Source of the DNA: Gemmatales bacterium
GTDB lineage: Bacteria > Planctomycetota > Planctomycetia > Gemmatales > Gemmataceae
Reading direction: 5' to 3'
DNA length: 35,091 bases
Assembly: GCA_026004675.1 (NCBI GenBank)
Contig: BPJP01000018.1
Location: 1-35,091, forward strand
The position numbers and the translations under genes are program-made. Positions 22,617 through 31,322 of this stretch are shown piece after piece. The notes below the pieces were generated by a model. The model searched no databases and had not been told where the DNA came from. It worked only from the letters and a program-made list of their open reading frames with translations. Positions within the stretch are counted from its first letter, which is position 1. Each line of letters starts with the position of its first letter.

Positions 22617-24766
22617 TCAACTTGTTTTCTTGAAAAGCTTGTACGTGTTTCGGTGACTTATCTCATCTTTCACTGAAACATATTCGATGCCATTCCGCCT
22701 CAATATCGGAGACAGGTTCTTGAGCCTCCAGGTGAGAGTGCGCGGGGTGTCCGGCCAATTGCGGCTCCGCAGGACCGACTCGCTGACTCGCATTCTCAGG
22801 TCATTGAACAGCTTGTGGCTGCTCCCTTCCCAGTAGGGCACTTCTTCTAGAAGATTCGCGATCGCATTGGCCACATCATCGCTTTCAAGATTGATCTGCT
22901 CGACCTGCTCGCGGTGGCTCAAGTATCTCGCGATGATTTCGGATGGCTCCTTCCCTTCGCCCATTCCGGCGGCGATCATGGCGGACACATAGTCGGCCAT
23001 CCGAGGCAACTTCAGAGCCATCCGCTCCACGCGATCCAGGTTCTGGTAGATGGATTTGATCCGATCGAACAACTTGCCGAGGATCAGTGGCTTCGCCTCC
23101 TCGAAGTCTTGCCACATCCTCGCCTCGGTCCTTCTCCGATTGTCTGGAATTGGTTTGAATTCAACCACGATGCACCTTTCGAGGAGATCGGGACGGACAA
23201 CAATGTCATTGATCGAGTTGATGATGATGGGCCGCATCGAGTCGAACACTTTTTCCTCGCTGTCTGTGTAGAGCTGCCGTGTGGCGAAGCCGCCTCCGGT
23301 CGAGATGCGGCACAGACAGTCGCTGAGCCAACTGGGAATAAATGAGAGATTGTCGAAGCAGAGACAGTAGTTCTGCTCCGCGTAGATCATGAGGTCTCGC
23401 TGGTTTTCCGGTTCTCCGCGAAGCGGTGCGGCTGTCGGATCGACAAGCTCCTTGAGCATTCGCGCCGCGGTGCTTTTGCCGGTCCCCTGCTCGCCGGTCA
23501 GCAGCAGGACAGGAAATGGACCGCGGCCCATCAAGACGCCCGTGAGCCAATCGAGAAGCAGATGCTCCTGATCTTCTGACGCGAAATTGAATATGTAGTG
23601 CAGCGGAACCTCGATTTCCCGATCGAATGCCGGCTCGGCCAGCGGCAGCATCCGCGGTGTTTGGATGAACTTGACCGGAACTTTCTCCTCGATCTGCCAC
23701 CCGTCCGAGTCGATCGACAAGATGGTGTCCTCGTTGTCTCCGACCTGGATATAGGTTTTGCGTCCGAGGCTCGCAGAACGGATGTAGGTGGAGCACTTCT
23801 TGATGACGGATCGCGAATCTCTCGCCACGGCGATCACGCCTCGGATGGCCGTCTTGATCGCTTCCGAACCAGGAAGACGCCGCGACTCGTCGAGCTGATG
23901 GAATCGCGCGATCAGGTGGAACTCGAAAGCTTGAGATTGGACCGGGATGGAGCTGTTCTTGAGCTGATAATAGGCGGTGCCGTGCTGATCCTGCCACACT
24001 CGCGAAAGGTCCACGAGGCTGAACAGCTCCGAGGCGAGATTCTGTTTTGTCTTCTCGGCCCGGGCCTTCTTTCTCAGCTCGACCTCGGTCTTATTTGCTT
24101 CGACGTGATTCAGAATGTTCGCGAGGACATCGGGAGCAGCGAAGTTCCTTCTCTCATGGACCACCCATTCGCGGACATCTTTGAAGCGTTCGTCGGGCAA
24201 GGCCCAGAAAACACTCCATCCGAGGGCCTCGTCCTCGCAGAGCATCTGCTTAAGCTGTTGCGCGACCTTGATCGCTCCTGACTTGCCGGGCCATATGTCA
24301 TCGCTCTTCTTGTCGTTCTCGCCCAGGACGACGATTGGGAATCGTTCTGGCCTGTTTTTCAAATAGCCCGCGATGGTCGCTGCTCCCGATGCATTGCTCG
24401 GGCGTCCGATCGCGGCGATGCCGACGGAGTGGCACGCGATCACATCCGATGCGCCCTCAACGACTCAGAAGAAGCTTGGAAGAACGAAGGTCATCATCGA
24501 GAGTCTTCGGGATGATGACTGCCTCGCGGTTTCCCGGAGAGTGCGATCTTTCTTCCCGATCGGTCGCGGAATAGAAGCGTGCAGGTCTCGCCCCGCGAAT
24601 CGAGTTCTGGGAAAACCCAGCGATTTGTGTTCAGGCAAAATCCCAGGTTCTCGATGCATTCGATGGATGATGTCGGCAGCATCAATGAATCGGCCAGCGC
24701 TTCTTTGTGCTGTTTGGTGCACTGGCTCACATAACGCCCGAGCAAGCCAATCAACTCGTGATCCAT
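22617..24766 (-). pseudogene. TOPRIM primase / P-loop ATPase gene, interrupted by two frame changes
   Basis: One ancestral protein of roughly 715 residues is spread over three frames. Starting at ATG 24766, DHELIGLLGRYV to GRKIALSGK (90-residue frame, stop 24494) covers an N-terminal domain. Near 24520-24530 the sense continues in the next frame as EAVIIPKTLDDDLRSSKLLL. Near 24461-24468 it moves again into VVEGASDV, the TOPRIM glutamate motif, then GRPSNASGAA and VVLGENDKKSD. The remaining 600 residues include a P-loop ATPase with Walker A LLTGEQGTGKS, as in primase-helicase or virus-type replication ATPases. Both changes behave as single extra bases. Either the gene is decayed, the sequence has indel errors, or the product is made in pieces; a GTG at 24443 could start the long C-terminal part. 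Confidence 0.75.
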
Positions 24767-24771
24767 GTCGA

Positions 24772-26370
24772 TTACTCACACGAAAAGTCGACGATGTTCC
24801 AGTATTTTGAATGCTCTGGTTTGCTCACATAGAGGGTCTTGATCTTTCTCAGATTAGGGTGATAGAACAGTCGCAAGCACGCGTCAACGGTTCTCGGAGG
24901 CTCTGACAGAAGGACTCCTCTCTTCCTGAAAAAGTCGAGGGTCTTTTTCAGACAGAAAGGACCATGCTCTGGTGCGAGCCAATGAGAGATGATACCGAGC
25001 TTGGTATGGAAGTCGATGCGGACCGTCCTGGATGTTTCCGAGATGGATTCCTTCCGCTTCACGTGGATGGTCCATAGCTCGAAAAACACATCAACCGGTT
25101 TCGAGAGCTCCGCGACATTGGTCAGGTCTGAGCTGTGCTTCGGTTTGAACTCTTCTTCGCGCAAAAAGACATAGTCGCAGTGAACGCATTCGAGAGCCTG
25201 CTTGCTGTTCACCACTTCGCACTTTGGGCAGATCTTGATCCTCTCGCCGCTTCCATTCTTGGAGGATCGCTCATCGGATCCGACTGGAGGAATGATCGCA
25301 TCGATCGGGCCGTGGCGCCTCACATTTCCAGCGAAATCCAGGACCAGGCAGTTAGTCTTATCCTCGCACTTCCTCAAGCCGCGACCAATCATCTGATAGT
25401 AGAGGCCCGGAGACATGGTTGGTCGCAGCAGACAGATCGCATCGATATTCGGTGCATCGAAGCCAGTGGTAAGCACATTGACGTTCAAAAGGAACTTCAA
25501 CTCTCTCTTCTTGAAGCGGGAGATGATCTCGGATCGGATGCCGCCTGGTGTGGTGCCGAGGACTAGGGCTGAAGAGTCTTTCTCTCCAAGTGCTGCTCTC
25601 AGCTCTTCTAGCACTTTCTCGGCGTGCTTGGCGCCAGAGCAAAAGACGATGACGGACTGGCGATTGCTCGTCATCTGGAGAATGCGAGCGACCGCCTTTC
25701 GGACTATCTGATCTTGGGACATCATCTCCTCGGCTTCTTTCGCGATGAACTCGCCACCTCTCAGCTTCAGCTCGGAAAAGTCGAGGTCTTTCAAGTCGAT
25801 CATCGAGATGACTTGAGACAGGTATCCTTGCTGGACGAGTTCTTGAATCCCTGCCTCATAAGCGACTTCGTGGATTGGCCCCTCTTGCCGGCAGATCGTT
25901 CCACTGGTCATGCGATAAGGCGTCGCGGTCAGACCGACGAGGGGGCATCTGAAATGCTCCAGAACGCGGCGATACATGCTGTCCTGATGCTCTGGAATGA
26001 GGTGTGCTTCATCGACGATGACCAGGTCGCGACGCCCCAGGATTTCAGGGCACCAGTAGACCGACTGGATGCTCGCGACAAGGGCCGGCTTGTCGTTCTC
26101 TCTCCGCCCCAGGCCTGCCGAATAGATGCCGACATCGAGCGTCGGATCGACGGATCGGATCTTCTCTGCGTTTTGTTCGAGAAGTTCACGCACATGGGCT
26201 AGGACCATGACTCGCTTGTTTTGCTGCTGAGCACGGCGACATAGCTCGGCGATTACGTAGGACTTCCCCGATCCGGTGGGGAGGACCACGCAAGGATTGG
26301 ACTTTCCAGACGAGACGTGATGCATGGCCGCGTCGACCGCGGCGAGCTGATAGCTTCTCAATTCGGCCAT
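24772..26370 (-). CDS. SF2 DEAH-box helicase with zinc ribbon
   Basis: 532 residues from ATG 26370. Motifs are intact: Walker A LPTGSGKS (30-37), Walker B VDEAH (119-123), motif III TATPYR (149-153), and in the second RecA-like domain NVNVLTTGFDAPN and QMIGRGLRKCED. A zinc-binding CPKC plus CVHC pair follows (near 380-400), then a 110-residue C-terminal domain. This is a UvsW/RecG-like or restriction-type SF2 helicase, probably acting at replication forks or recombination intermediates. It lies 5 bases upstream of the primase gene and directly abuts csrA, in a minus-strand operon. Confidence 0.92.
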   Translation of the reverse strand: MAELRSYQLAAVDAAMHHVSSGKSNPCVVLPTGSGKSYVIAELCRRAQQQNKRVMVLAHVRELLEQNAEKIRSVDPTLDVGIYSAGLGRRENDKPALVASIQSVYWCPEILGRRDLVIVDEAHLIPEHQDSMYRRVLEHFRCPLVGLTATPYRMTSGTICRQEGPIHEVAYEAGIQELVQQGYLSQVISMIDLKDLDFSELKLRGGEFIAKEAEEMMSQDQIVRKAVARILQMTSNRQSVIVFCSGAKHAEKVLEELRAALGEKDSSALVLGTTPGGIRSEIISRFKKRELKFLLNVNVLTTGFDAPNIDAICLLRPTMSPGLYYQMIGRGLRKCEDKTNCLVLDFAGNVRRHGPIDAIIPPVGSDERSSKNGSGERIKICPKCEVVNSKQALECVHCDYVFLREEEFKPKHSSDLTNVAELSKPVDVFFELWTIHVKRKESISETSRTVRIDFHTKLGIISHWLAPEHGPFCLKKTLDFFRKRGVLLSEPPRTVDACLRLFYHPNLRKIKTLYVSKPEHSKYWNIVDFSCE

Positions 26371-26574
26371 TCACTTGTTTTCCTTGTTGGACCTGATGAT
26401 CTGTTTCGCTTTTGCCTGAAGCTCTTCCGACAGCTCGGGCCTCAAGATGGAAATATTTTTCGGGGCCGCAATGTGAATCTTGATGTCGTTGAATCGGCAG
26501 AAAGAACCGATCACGATCACGATGTCGTTACCGATCAAGATCTTTTGACCTGGTTTTCTTCGGATGGTCAGCAT
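26371..26574 (-). CDS. csrA: CsrA family RNA-binding regulator
   Basis: 67 residues from ATG 26574. The sequence follows the CsrA fold from the first residue: MLTIRRKPGQKILIGNDIVI, then IKIHIAAPKN, then ISILRPEL, with R45 at the position of the RNA-contacting arginine of CsrA. A helical basic tail (ELQAKAKQIIRSNKENK) ends the protein. CsrA dimers bind GGA-containing mRNA leaders and control translation or stability. A phage copy may act on phage mRNAs or redirect the host carbon-storage/motility regulon. It is inside the replication operon: 47 bases of its 5' end overlap the preceding gene and its stop abuts the helicase start. Confidence 0.9.
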   Translation of the reverse strand: MLTIRRKPGQKILIGNDIVIVIGSFCRFNDIKIHIAAPKNISILRPELSEELQAKAKQIIRSNKENK

Positions 26575-26845
26575 GATCGAGGCAAACTCCGAACATGTAG
26601 TAAGAGTGGTTCCCGTTCATTCTAACGATGGCTGGACCACCGACACGATGCAGCACGCCGTGGAGCCAGTACTCTTCGGTCCCATCGGATCGGATCACCG
26701 CCGGACCGTCTCTGCGATGGAGCTTGTTCCGCCTGAAGTAGAACCTCGTCCCCGATGGGAACATCACCGCCGGCCCGCGTTCGCGATGCAGTTCTCCCAA
26801 CTCATTGACATAAAGAATCACGTTATTCCTTGTTCGAGTTATCAT
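26528..26845 (-). CDS. Small repeat protein with LHR-x-x-GPA motif
   Basis: 105 residues from ATG 26845, chosen because AGAGG lies about 7 bases before it; a longer frame reaches 26968 without such a site. Three consecutive 23-residue units each carry LHR, then GPA, then a beta pair (ELHRERGPAVMFPSGT, KLHRRDGPAVIRSDGT, VLHRVGGPAIVRMNG). This looks like a MORN-type or related short beta-hairpin repeat protein, seen in several phages and bacteria. It overlaps the VRR-NUC gene by 23 bases and csrA by 47 bases. No function is known. Confidence 0.7.
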   Translation of the reverse strand: MITRTRNNVILYVNELGELHRERGPAVMFPSGTRFYFRRNKLHRRDGPAVIRSDGTEEYWLHGVLHRVGGPAIVRMNGNHSYYMFGVCLDHADHPKKTRSKDLDR

Positions 26846-27182
26846 TGTGATCCTCTTCTTGAACAAAGACATAATTGCACAGGTTGCTCTTGAGATCCCC
26901 GAGCGAGCGAGCAACGAGAGCCAGGCCGCCGTTACTTTTAACCTGATCAAGAAATCGTTTCTGGTCATAACTCAGCGGCCTCTTATCAAGTTTGCACTCG
27001 ATGGCGAGAAACCGACCGTCCGGAAGGACGCCGAGGATGTCCGATACTCCTCGAAGTCCCTGAAAGCTGCGAAAGGATCGGCTTCTCCGATCGAACACGC
27101 TGATGTTGTTTTGCCTCCATGCGAAGATGCGATGGTAGCGGAGCCATTTGAGACAGACGGCGATCAGGTCGGACTCTCTCAT
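26823..27182 (-). CDS. VRR-NUC domain nuclease
   Basis: 119 residues from ATG 27182. The frame is open further upstream, but this start begins the domain and overlaps the previous gene by only 4 bases. The PD-(D/E)xK core is visible: GVSDILGVLPDGRFLAIECK, with D48, E62 and K64, followed by Q74 and a C-terminal NGGLALVARSLGD. VRR-NUC proteins in phages act as structure-specific, Holliday-junction-resolving nucleases or repair nucleases. It belongs to the minus-strand replication operon. Confidence 0.85.
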   Translation of the reverse strand: MRESDLIAVCLKWLRYHRIFAWRQNNISVFDRRSRSFRSFQGLRGVSDILGVLPDGRFLAIECKLDKRPLSYDQKRFLDQVKSNGGLALVARSLGDLKSNLCNYVFVQEEDHNDNSNKE

Positions 27183-27826
27183 TTGCCGATTTCCAGAAGA
27201 AAGGAAATATGGTTGATGATCCGAGTCATGAGCGAGCGGAACGACTCGGTGCTCACTTCTTTCGGACAGCGAGTGCAGCTGATTTTGGTTAAGGATAGCA
27301 CGCCGCGTCCGGTGCACAGATACTTCTTCCGGCCGTCCATCATGATGTATCGCACCATGCCGTTCGATTCGAGATACTTCAAGTGCCGCTTGATCGACGA
27401 GGTGTCCGTCGGGTTCGACTTGAAGAAGAAGAGATTCAGGTCTTCAGCGGAAGAAAGAGGAAATAGGCCGATGGTGATCATAACGAAGAGCGAGCGTTCC
27501 TTGAAGTGTTCCGGCAGTTGCCACAGCTTTGCGATCTCTGGATCGATTTCGATCGGCCTGGTCAAAGCGCTCTTCACTTGAGTCTCAGTGATGCAGAGCA
27601 TCTGAGCGATTTCCTTTCTGCTCAATCCTCTCTTATGGAGCTTGATCACGACCTCTTTCTCATGGGGAGATAGAGGGATGACCTGGCTCGGTTTTCTTTT
27701 CTTGAGCTTCTTGAGCTGATCCAGGGAAAGGTCGAGGCGGGCGCCGACCTCGGCCAGGCTGGCTCCCGCCTCGATCATCTTTTGAGCCTCGGAAAGGAGG
27801 TCATTCTCCTTCGTCATCGTCGTCAT
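27179..27826 (-). CDS. Two-module HTH regulator
   Basis: 215 residues from ATG 27826, which overlaps the stop of the upstream gene (ATGA); ATG 27817, with GAGG 9 bases before it, is an equally good start. The N-terminal half has an HTH of sigma-region-4 type (LSPHEKEVVIKLHKRGLSRKEI, then AQMLCITETQV). The C-terminal half has a winged-helix pattern (SIKRHLKYLESNGMVRYIMM, then DGRKKYLCTGRGV). Probably a transcriptional regulator of the phage early region; no effector domain is visible. Confidence 0.65.
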   Translation of the reverse strand: MTTMTKENDLLSEAQKMIEAGASLAEVGARLDLSLDQLKKLKKRKPSQVIPLSPHEKEVVIKLHKRGLSRKEIAQMLCITETQVKSALTRPIEIDPEIAKLWQLPEHFKERSLFVMITIGLFPLSSAEDLNLFFFKSNPTDTSSIKRHLKYLESNGMVRYIMMDGRKKYLCTGRGVLSLTKISCTRCPKEVSTESFRSLMTRIINHISFLLEIGK

Positions 27827-28122
27827 CCTCTTCGGCGAGGCTCGCACGCAGCATCGCGTTCTGATTCGGTTGGATGGAGTTCACCGAAGCGACGCGCATG
27901 GTGGATGTGTCGATGAGCGCCGATGATGAACTTGAGCGCCTCGATGTCGCCCATCTTCGCGCGATCGAGCTGGCGCTTGATCGCTTCCGAGAGGCCGTCC
28001 GGATCGATGGCGTTGATGATCGCCATATTGGCGTGGATCAGTTTTTCTCGGAAGGCTTCGATAGCGGCGCGAGCCGGGCGGGCTGCGGAAGCCAAAGCGT
28101 TGCAAGGTGTCGAGTTGTTCAT
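27823..28122 (-). CDS. Small conserved phage protein
   Basis: 99 residues from ATG 28122, with GAGGAGG about 8 bases upstream, at the end of the preceding frameshifted gene (its TGA shares bases with this ATG). The sequence is helical: AAIEAFREKLIHANMAIINAI, then LSEAIKRQLDRAKMGDIEALKFI, then a histidine-rich HRHIHHARR. No catalytic motif is seen. It may be a DNA-associated accessory protein. The stop overlaps the start of the next regulator. Confidence 0.6.
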   Translation of the reverse strand: MNNSTPCNALASAARPARAAIEAFREKLIHANMAIINAIDPDGLSEAIKRQLDRAKMGDIEALKFIIGAHRHIHHARRFGELHPTESERDAACEPRRRG

Positions 28123-28581
28123 TCGAGTTCCTCCTCGATGGCCTGGATTGTCTGATTGAGTTCTTTGGGCGACGTCCGATGTTATCGGGATGCTGGCGTA
28201 GCGGTTCGACGACCGATTTCAGTTCAGCGAGAAAGGTCCTTTGCATTTCTTTGGCCAGGTCGCGGTCGCTGATGATGTCTTTGATATGCCGGTATCCGCC
28301 GCCGATGATGCGATCGGAGGAGAGCGAGTGGAACGCTCTGACTTCCGTTCTCGTGTTGATCTTGACGCTTGATAGGCCTTGATGACCAGTCGGGCTTCGA
28401 TCCGGCGGTATTTTTCGGCGGCGACGGCGTCGGACCAGGTGAAGAGGTCGTGCAGGCATGATGCTGAGGATTTCTGAGCCTCTTCGAGGATGTCTTGGGC
28501 CTTGATCCGCCCGTAGCGGCGGTAGATGGCCTCGATTGCTTGGATTTGTTCTTTGGTTAGATCTTTGGTTACTTTAATCAT
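28119..28581 (-). pseudogene. Conserved phage protein interrupted by two frame changes
   Basis: A single protein of about 150 residues appears broken over three frames. It starts at ATG 28581 (GAGGAGG about 8 bases before it) with KDLTKEQIQAIEAIYRRYG, then SASCLHDLFTWSDAVAAEKY and RIEARLVIKAYQ. Near 28370-28375 the sense moves frame to KINTRTEVRAFHSLSSDRI, then GGGYRHIKDIISDRDL. Near 28167-28172 it moves again to PKELNQTIQAIEEELE and stops at 28119, in the expected ATGA overlap with the next gene. The parts, in this order, match a phage family recalled from other genomes. Both changes behave like a missing base; one lies beside a CCC run, so sequencing error is possible. Confidence 0.65.
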
Positions 28582-28630
28582 GGTGGTTAACCTCCTCTCT
28601 GGTTGTTCGTGGTTTCCAGATTAGCAGAAT

Positions 28631-28664
28631 GTGTCTTGGCTCGGTACTTGCCGAGCCAAGACAC
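28631..28664. other. Perfect 14-bp inverted repeat between the array and the next operon
   Basis: The arms GTGTCTTGGCTCGG (28631-28644) and CCGAGCCAAGACAC (28651-28664) are exact reverse complements around TACTTG. No T-run follows on either strand, so it is not a standard terminator. On the minus strand a TATACT (-10-like) lies immediately upstream (28670-28665), so the hairpin may overlap a transcription start and work as an operator. It lies 50-83 bases upstream of the minus-strand gene starting at 28581. Confidence 0.75.
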
Positions 28665-28677
28665 AGTATATCGAGTC

Positions 28678-30557
28678 GTGACTTGACCAGACTTGACGCA
28701 ACCTAACGCGACCGGACCTGACTCGACACGACGCAACACGACTGACGCGACCAGACCGGACGCGACACGACCAGACCCGACACGACGCGACCAGACCGGA
28801 CGCGACGTGACTTGACGGACGTGACACGACGCGACCAGACCGGACGCGACGTGACTTGACGTGACGCGACACGACTGACGTGACGTGACGCGACCTGACT
28901 CGACACGACGTGACGCGACGCGACCAGACTCGACACGACCCGACACGACTGACGTGACCGGACGCGACGTGACTCGACAAGACGTGACGTGACCGGACAA
29001 GACTGACGCGACCCGACTTGACTGACGCGACCAGACTTGACTCGACGCGACGCGACTTGACCGAACGCGACGTGACACGACTGACGCGACTGACGTGACA
29101 GGACTTGACCGACGCGACTGACTGACGTGACTCGACCGACCGGACGAGACACAACCCTGACGGACGCGACCAGACGTGACCGACGTGACTCGACGCGACC
29201 GGACGAGACACAACCCGACGGACGCGACCAGACGTGACGCGACGTGACGTGACGCGACGTGACCAGACGCGACGGGACAAGACATAACACAACTCGACTG
29301 ATGTGACCAGACGCGACGTGACGGGACTCGACTCGACCCGACTTGACTGACGCGACCAGACTTGACTCGACGCGACGCGACTTGACCAGACGCGACATGA
29401 CATGACCCGACGCGACTGACGCGACCGAACGAGACACAACTCGACTGACGCGACACGACCTGACGCGACATGACTTGACGCGACGTGACCAGACGCGACG
29501 AGACTTGACAAGACACGACCAGACGCGACTGACGCGACAGACAGGACAGCACTAGACTCGTCGCGACTAAACGCGACTGACGCGACGCGACAAGACTCAA
29601 CGGACATGACGAGACCGGACAAGACCCGACTTGACGAGACGCGACCTGACACGACTCGACACGACTAAACAAGACTGACGCGACTCGACAGGACAGGACG
29701 TGACGCGACGGGACACGACGCGACCTGACACGACTAAACAAGACTGACGCGACTCGACGCGACGGACTGACGCGACGCGACAGACCGACGCGACGGACGT
29801 GACGCGACACGACTCGACACGACACGACTGACTGACGCGACGCGACTCGACCGACGCGACACGACCGACTCGACACGACCCGACACGACTGACGCGACCA
29901 ACGAGACGCGACTCGACTGACGCGACACGACCGACGCGACCAGACCCGACGCGACAAGACCAGACCGGACACGACAGGACACGACTTGACCCGACGGACG
30001 TGACACGACGCGACTCGACTCGACCTGACACGACACGACTTGACCCGACGCGACAGACTGCCTGACGCGACCAGACCCGACGCGACAAGACCAGACTGGA
30101 CACGACAGCGACATGACTTGACCCGACGCGACAGACTGGACTCGACGCGACGCGACAAGACCGGACAGACCCGACTTGACTAGACGCGACTGACGCGACG
30201 AGACGCGACGTGACTTGACACGACGCGACTTGACGCGACGCAACCGACAAGACTGACGCGACTGGACTCGACGCGACCAGACGCGACTTGACCAGACACG
30301 ACTTGACCAGACACGACTTGACCCGACGGGACAAGACTTGACAAGACACAACGCGACTGACGTGACCAGACGCGACGCGACCAGACAAGACGCGACGCGA
30401 CCAGACAAGACTGACGCGACCCGACTTGACGTGACGTGACCGGACGTGACGTGACTCGACAAGACGTGACGTGACCGGACAAGACTGACGCGACGCGACT
30501 GACGTGACCCGACTGACGCGACGAGACGGGACGCGACGTGACGCGACGCGACGTGAC
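28678..30557. repeat. 1.88-kb degenerate pentanucleotide array, GAC-N-N
   Basis: The plus strand is built almost wholly of 5-base units with fixed GAC and two variable bases (GC, GT, AC, TT, CA, TC, CG, CC, AA and others), interspersed with 4-base units (N-GAC). I noticed only one GTC on the plus strand (29560-29562, in a degraded patch), so the strand cannot easily fold on itself. The minus strand has GTC about every five bases. Segments are duplicated internally, for example 29009-29062 with 29334-29387 (54 bases identical) and 28966-29012 with 30448-30494 (47 bases identical). Long open frames on the minus strand (runs of S, R, V) follow from the composition and are not genes. There are no spacers, so this is not CRISPR. 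No known element class fits. Confidence 0.95.
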
Positions 30558-30604
30558 AAACTAACTTGTCAAAGATCTAAGAGAAAAGCTAAGCAAACTA
30601 AAAC

Positions 30605-31321
30605 TCAACCATCCGCAATAATCTCAAAAAGACCATGACCCATGCCCATGTTCTTCGGAGCACTGGGCCGACCCTCGCCAATGCCAACCTGCATCCCAGC
30701 ACGAGCAAGCAAATTCAAAATGTCCGTCGCGGAAAAGATGTCCCCATCATATTGAATCTTAAGCTTCGCCTCCCACCCAGGGGACCACAAAGCCATCGGA
30801 CGCAAATCCGCAACACCACTCGCATTCCTCACCGCAAATTCAACATACTCCGGCTCGCCCTTCAGGAACCTAACCAACGGCGTCCTCTCCGCCCCAATAT
30901 CAAAACCATCAGGAATGATGAAAATCGACAGCTTGCCAAGCGTCATCTTGAACCCGCAAAGACTACACGCACGAATCATCGCATTGCGAAAACAAGCCGC
31001 CGGAATCCCATTCCAAGGCTTAGACTCCGCATCATCATCAACGCATCGACCAAAATACTGCGCGTCCACATAGCACTGCTTGAAGTCCTTGGCCTCGCGC
31101 TTCTGTCCCTTGACGCTCCGGCTCCCGCTGGCCTGCTTGTCGCGCATCATCTGCTTGGCCTTGTTGGAAAACCGGTTCTGGACATAAGGCGAGATGCCGC
31201 GGATGCCAACCTCCACCACCTCGATGCGCGGCGGCGAAATCACATATTCCTGCGCATCCTCGGAAGAGGCGCGACGCGCGCGGATCTCCGCCGCCTGCTC
31301 CAGAAGGTCATCCTTCACCAC
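30605..31321 (-). CDS. Conserved phage protein of the recombination cluster
   Basis: 238 residues from GTG 31321. It begins with a basic/acidic helix (KDDLLEQAAEIRARRAS), then ISPYVQNRFSNKAKQMMRDKQ, PAACFRNAMIRACSLCGFKM, ADLRPMALWSPGWEAKLKI and a GVGEGRP-like end. I recall this order from a family encoded beside Sak4-type ATPases and DUF669 proteins in phages, of unknown biochemical role. A plausible role is single-strand annealing or assisting recombination. No good Shine-Dalgarno precedes GTG 31321; a 15-codon reading frame with a strong ribosome-binding site ends just before it, so coupling or an indel should be considered. Confidence 0.7.
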   Translation of the reverse strand: MVKDDLLEQAAEIRARRASSEDAQEYVISPPRIEVVEVGIRGISPYVQNRFSNKAKQMMRDKQASGSRSVKGQKREAKDFKQCYVDAQYFGRCVDDDAESKPWNGIPAACFRNAMIRACSLCGFKMTLGKLSIFIIPDGFDIGAERTPLVRFLKGEPEYVEFAVRNASGVADLRPMALWSPGWEAKLKIQYDGDIFSATDILNLLARAGMQVGIGEGRPSAPKNMGMGHGLFEIIADG

Positions 31322-31322
31322 C

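Noticed and set aside
24465..24779. A 104-codon minus-strand frame at the helicase-primase junction
   Set aside because: It reads arginine/serine-rich sequence with no domain; the neighbouring frame from ATG 24766 and the TOPRIM continuation explain the region better.
27881..28459. A separate 192-codon minus-strand gene
   Set aside because: Only its middle part is protein-like and it is the second segment of the frameshifted gene at 28119-28581; its remainder overlaps the 27823 gene in another frame.
28678..30557. CRISPR array
   Set aside because: Units are 4-5 bases long with no unique spacers and there is no cas gene nearby.
28587..30559. Several long minus-strand open frames (up to 523 codons) rich in Ser, Arg and Val
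   Set aside because: They come from a GTC-N-N array in which stop codons are rare in every minus-strand frame; three frames are open at once, composition is low-complexity and no ribosome-binding site pattern fits.
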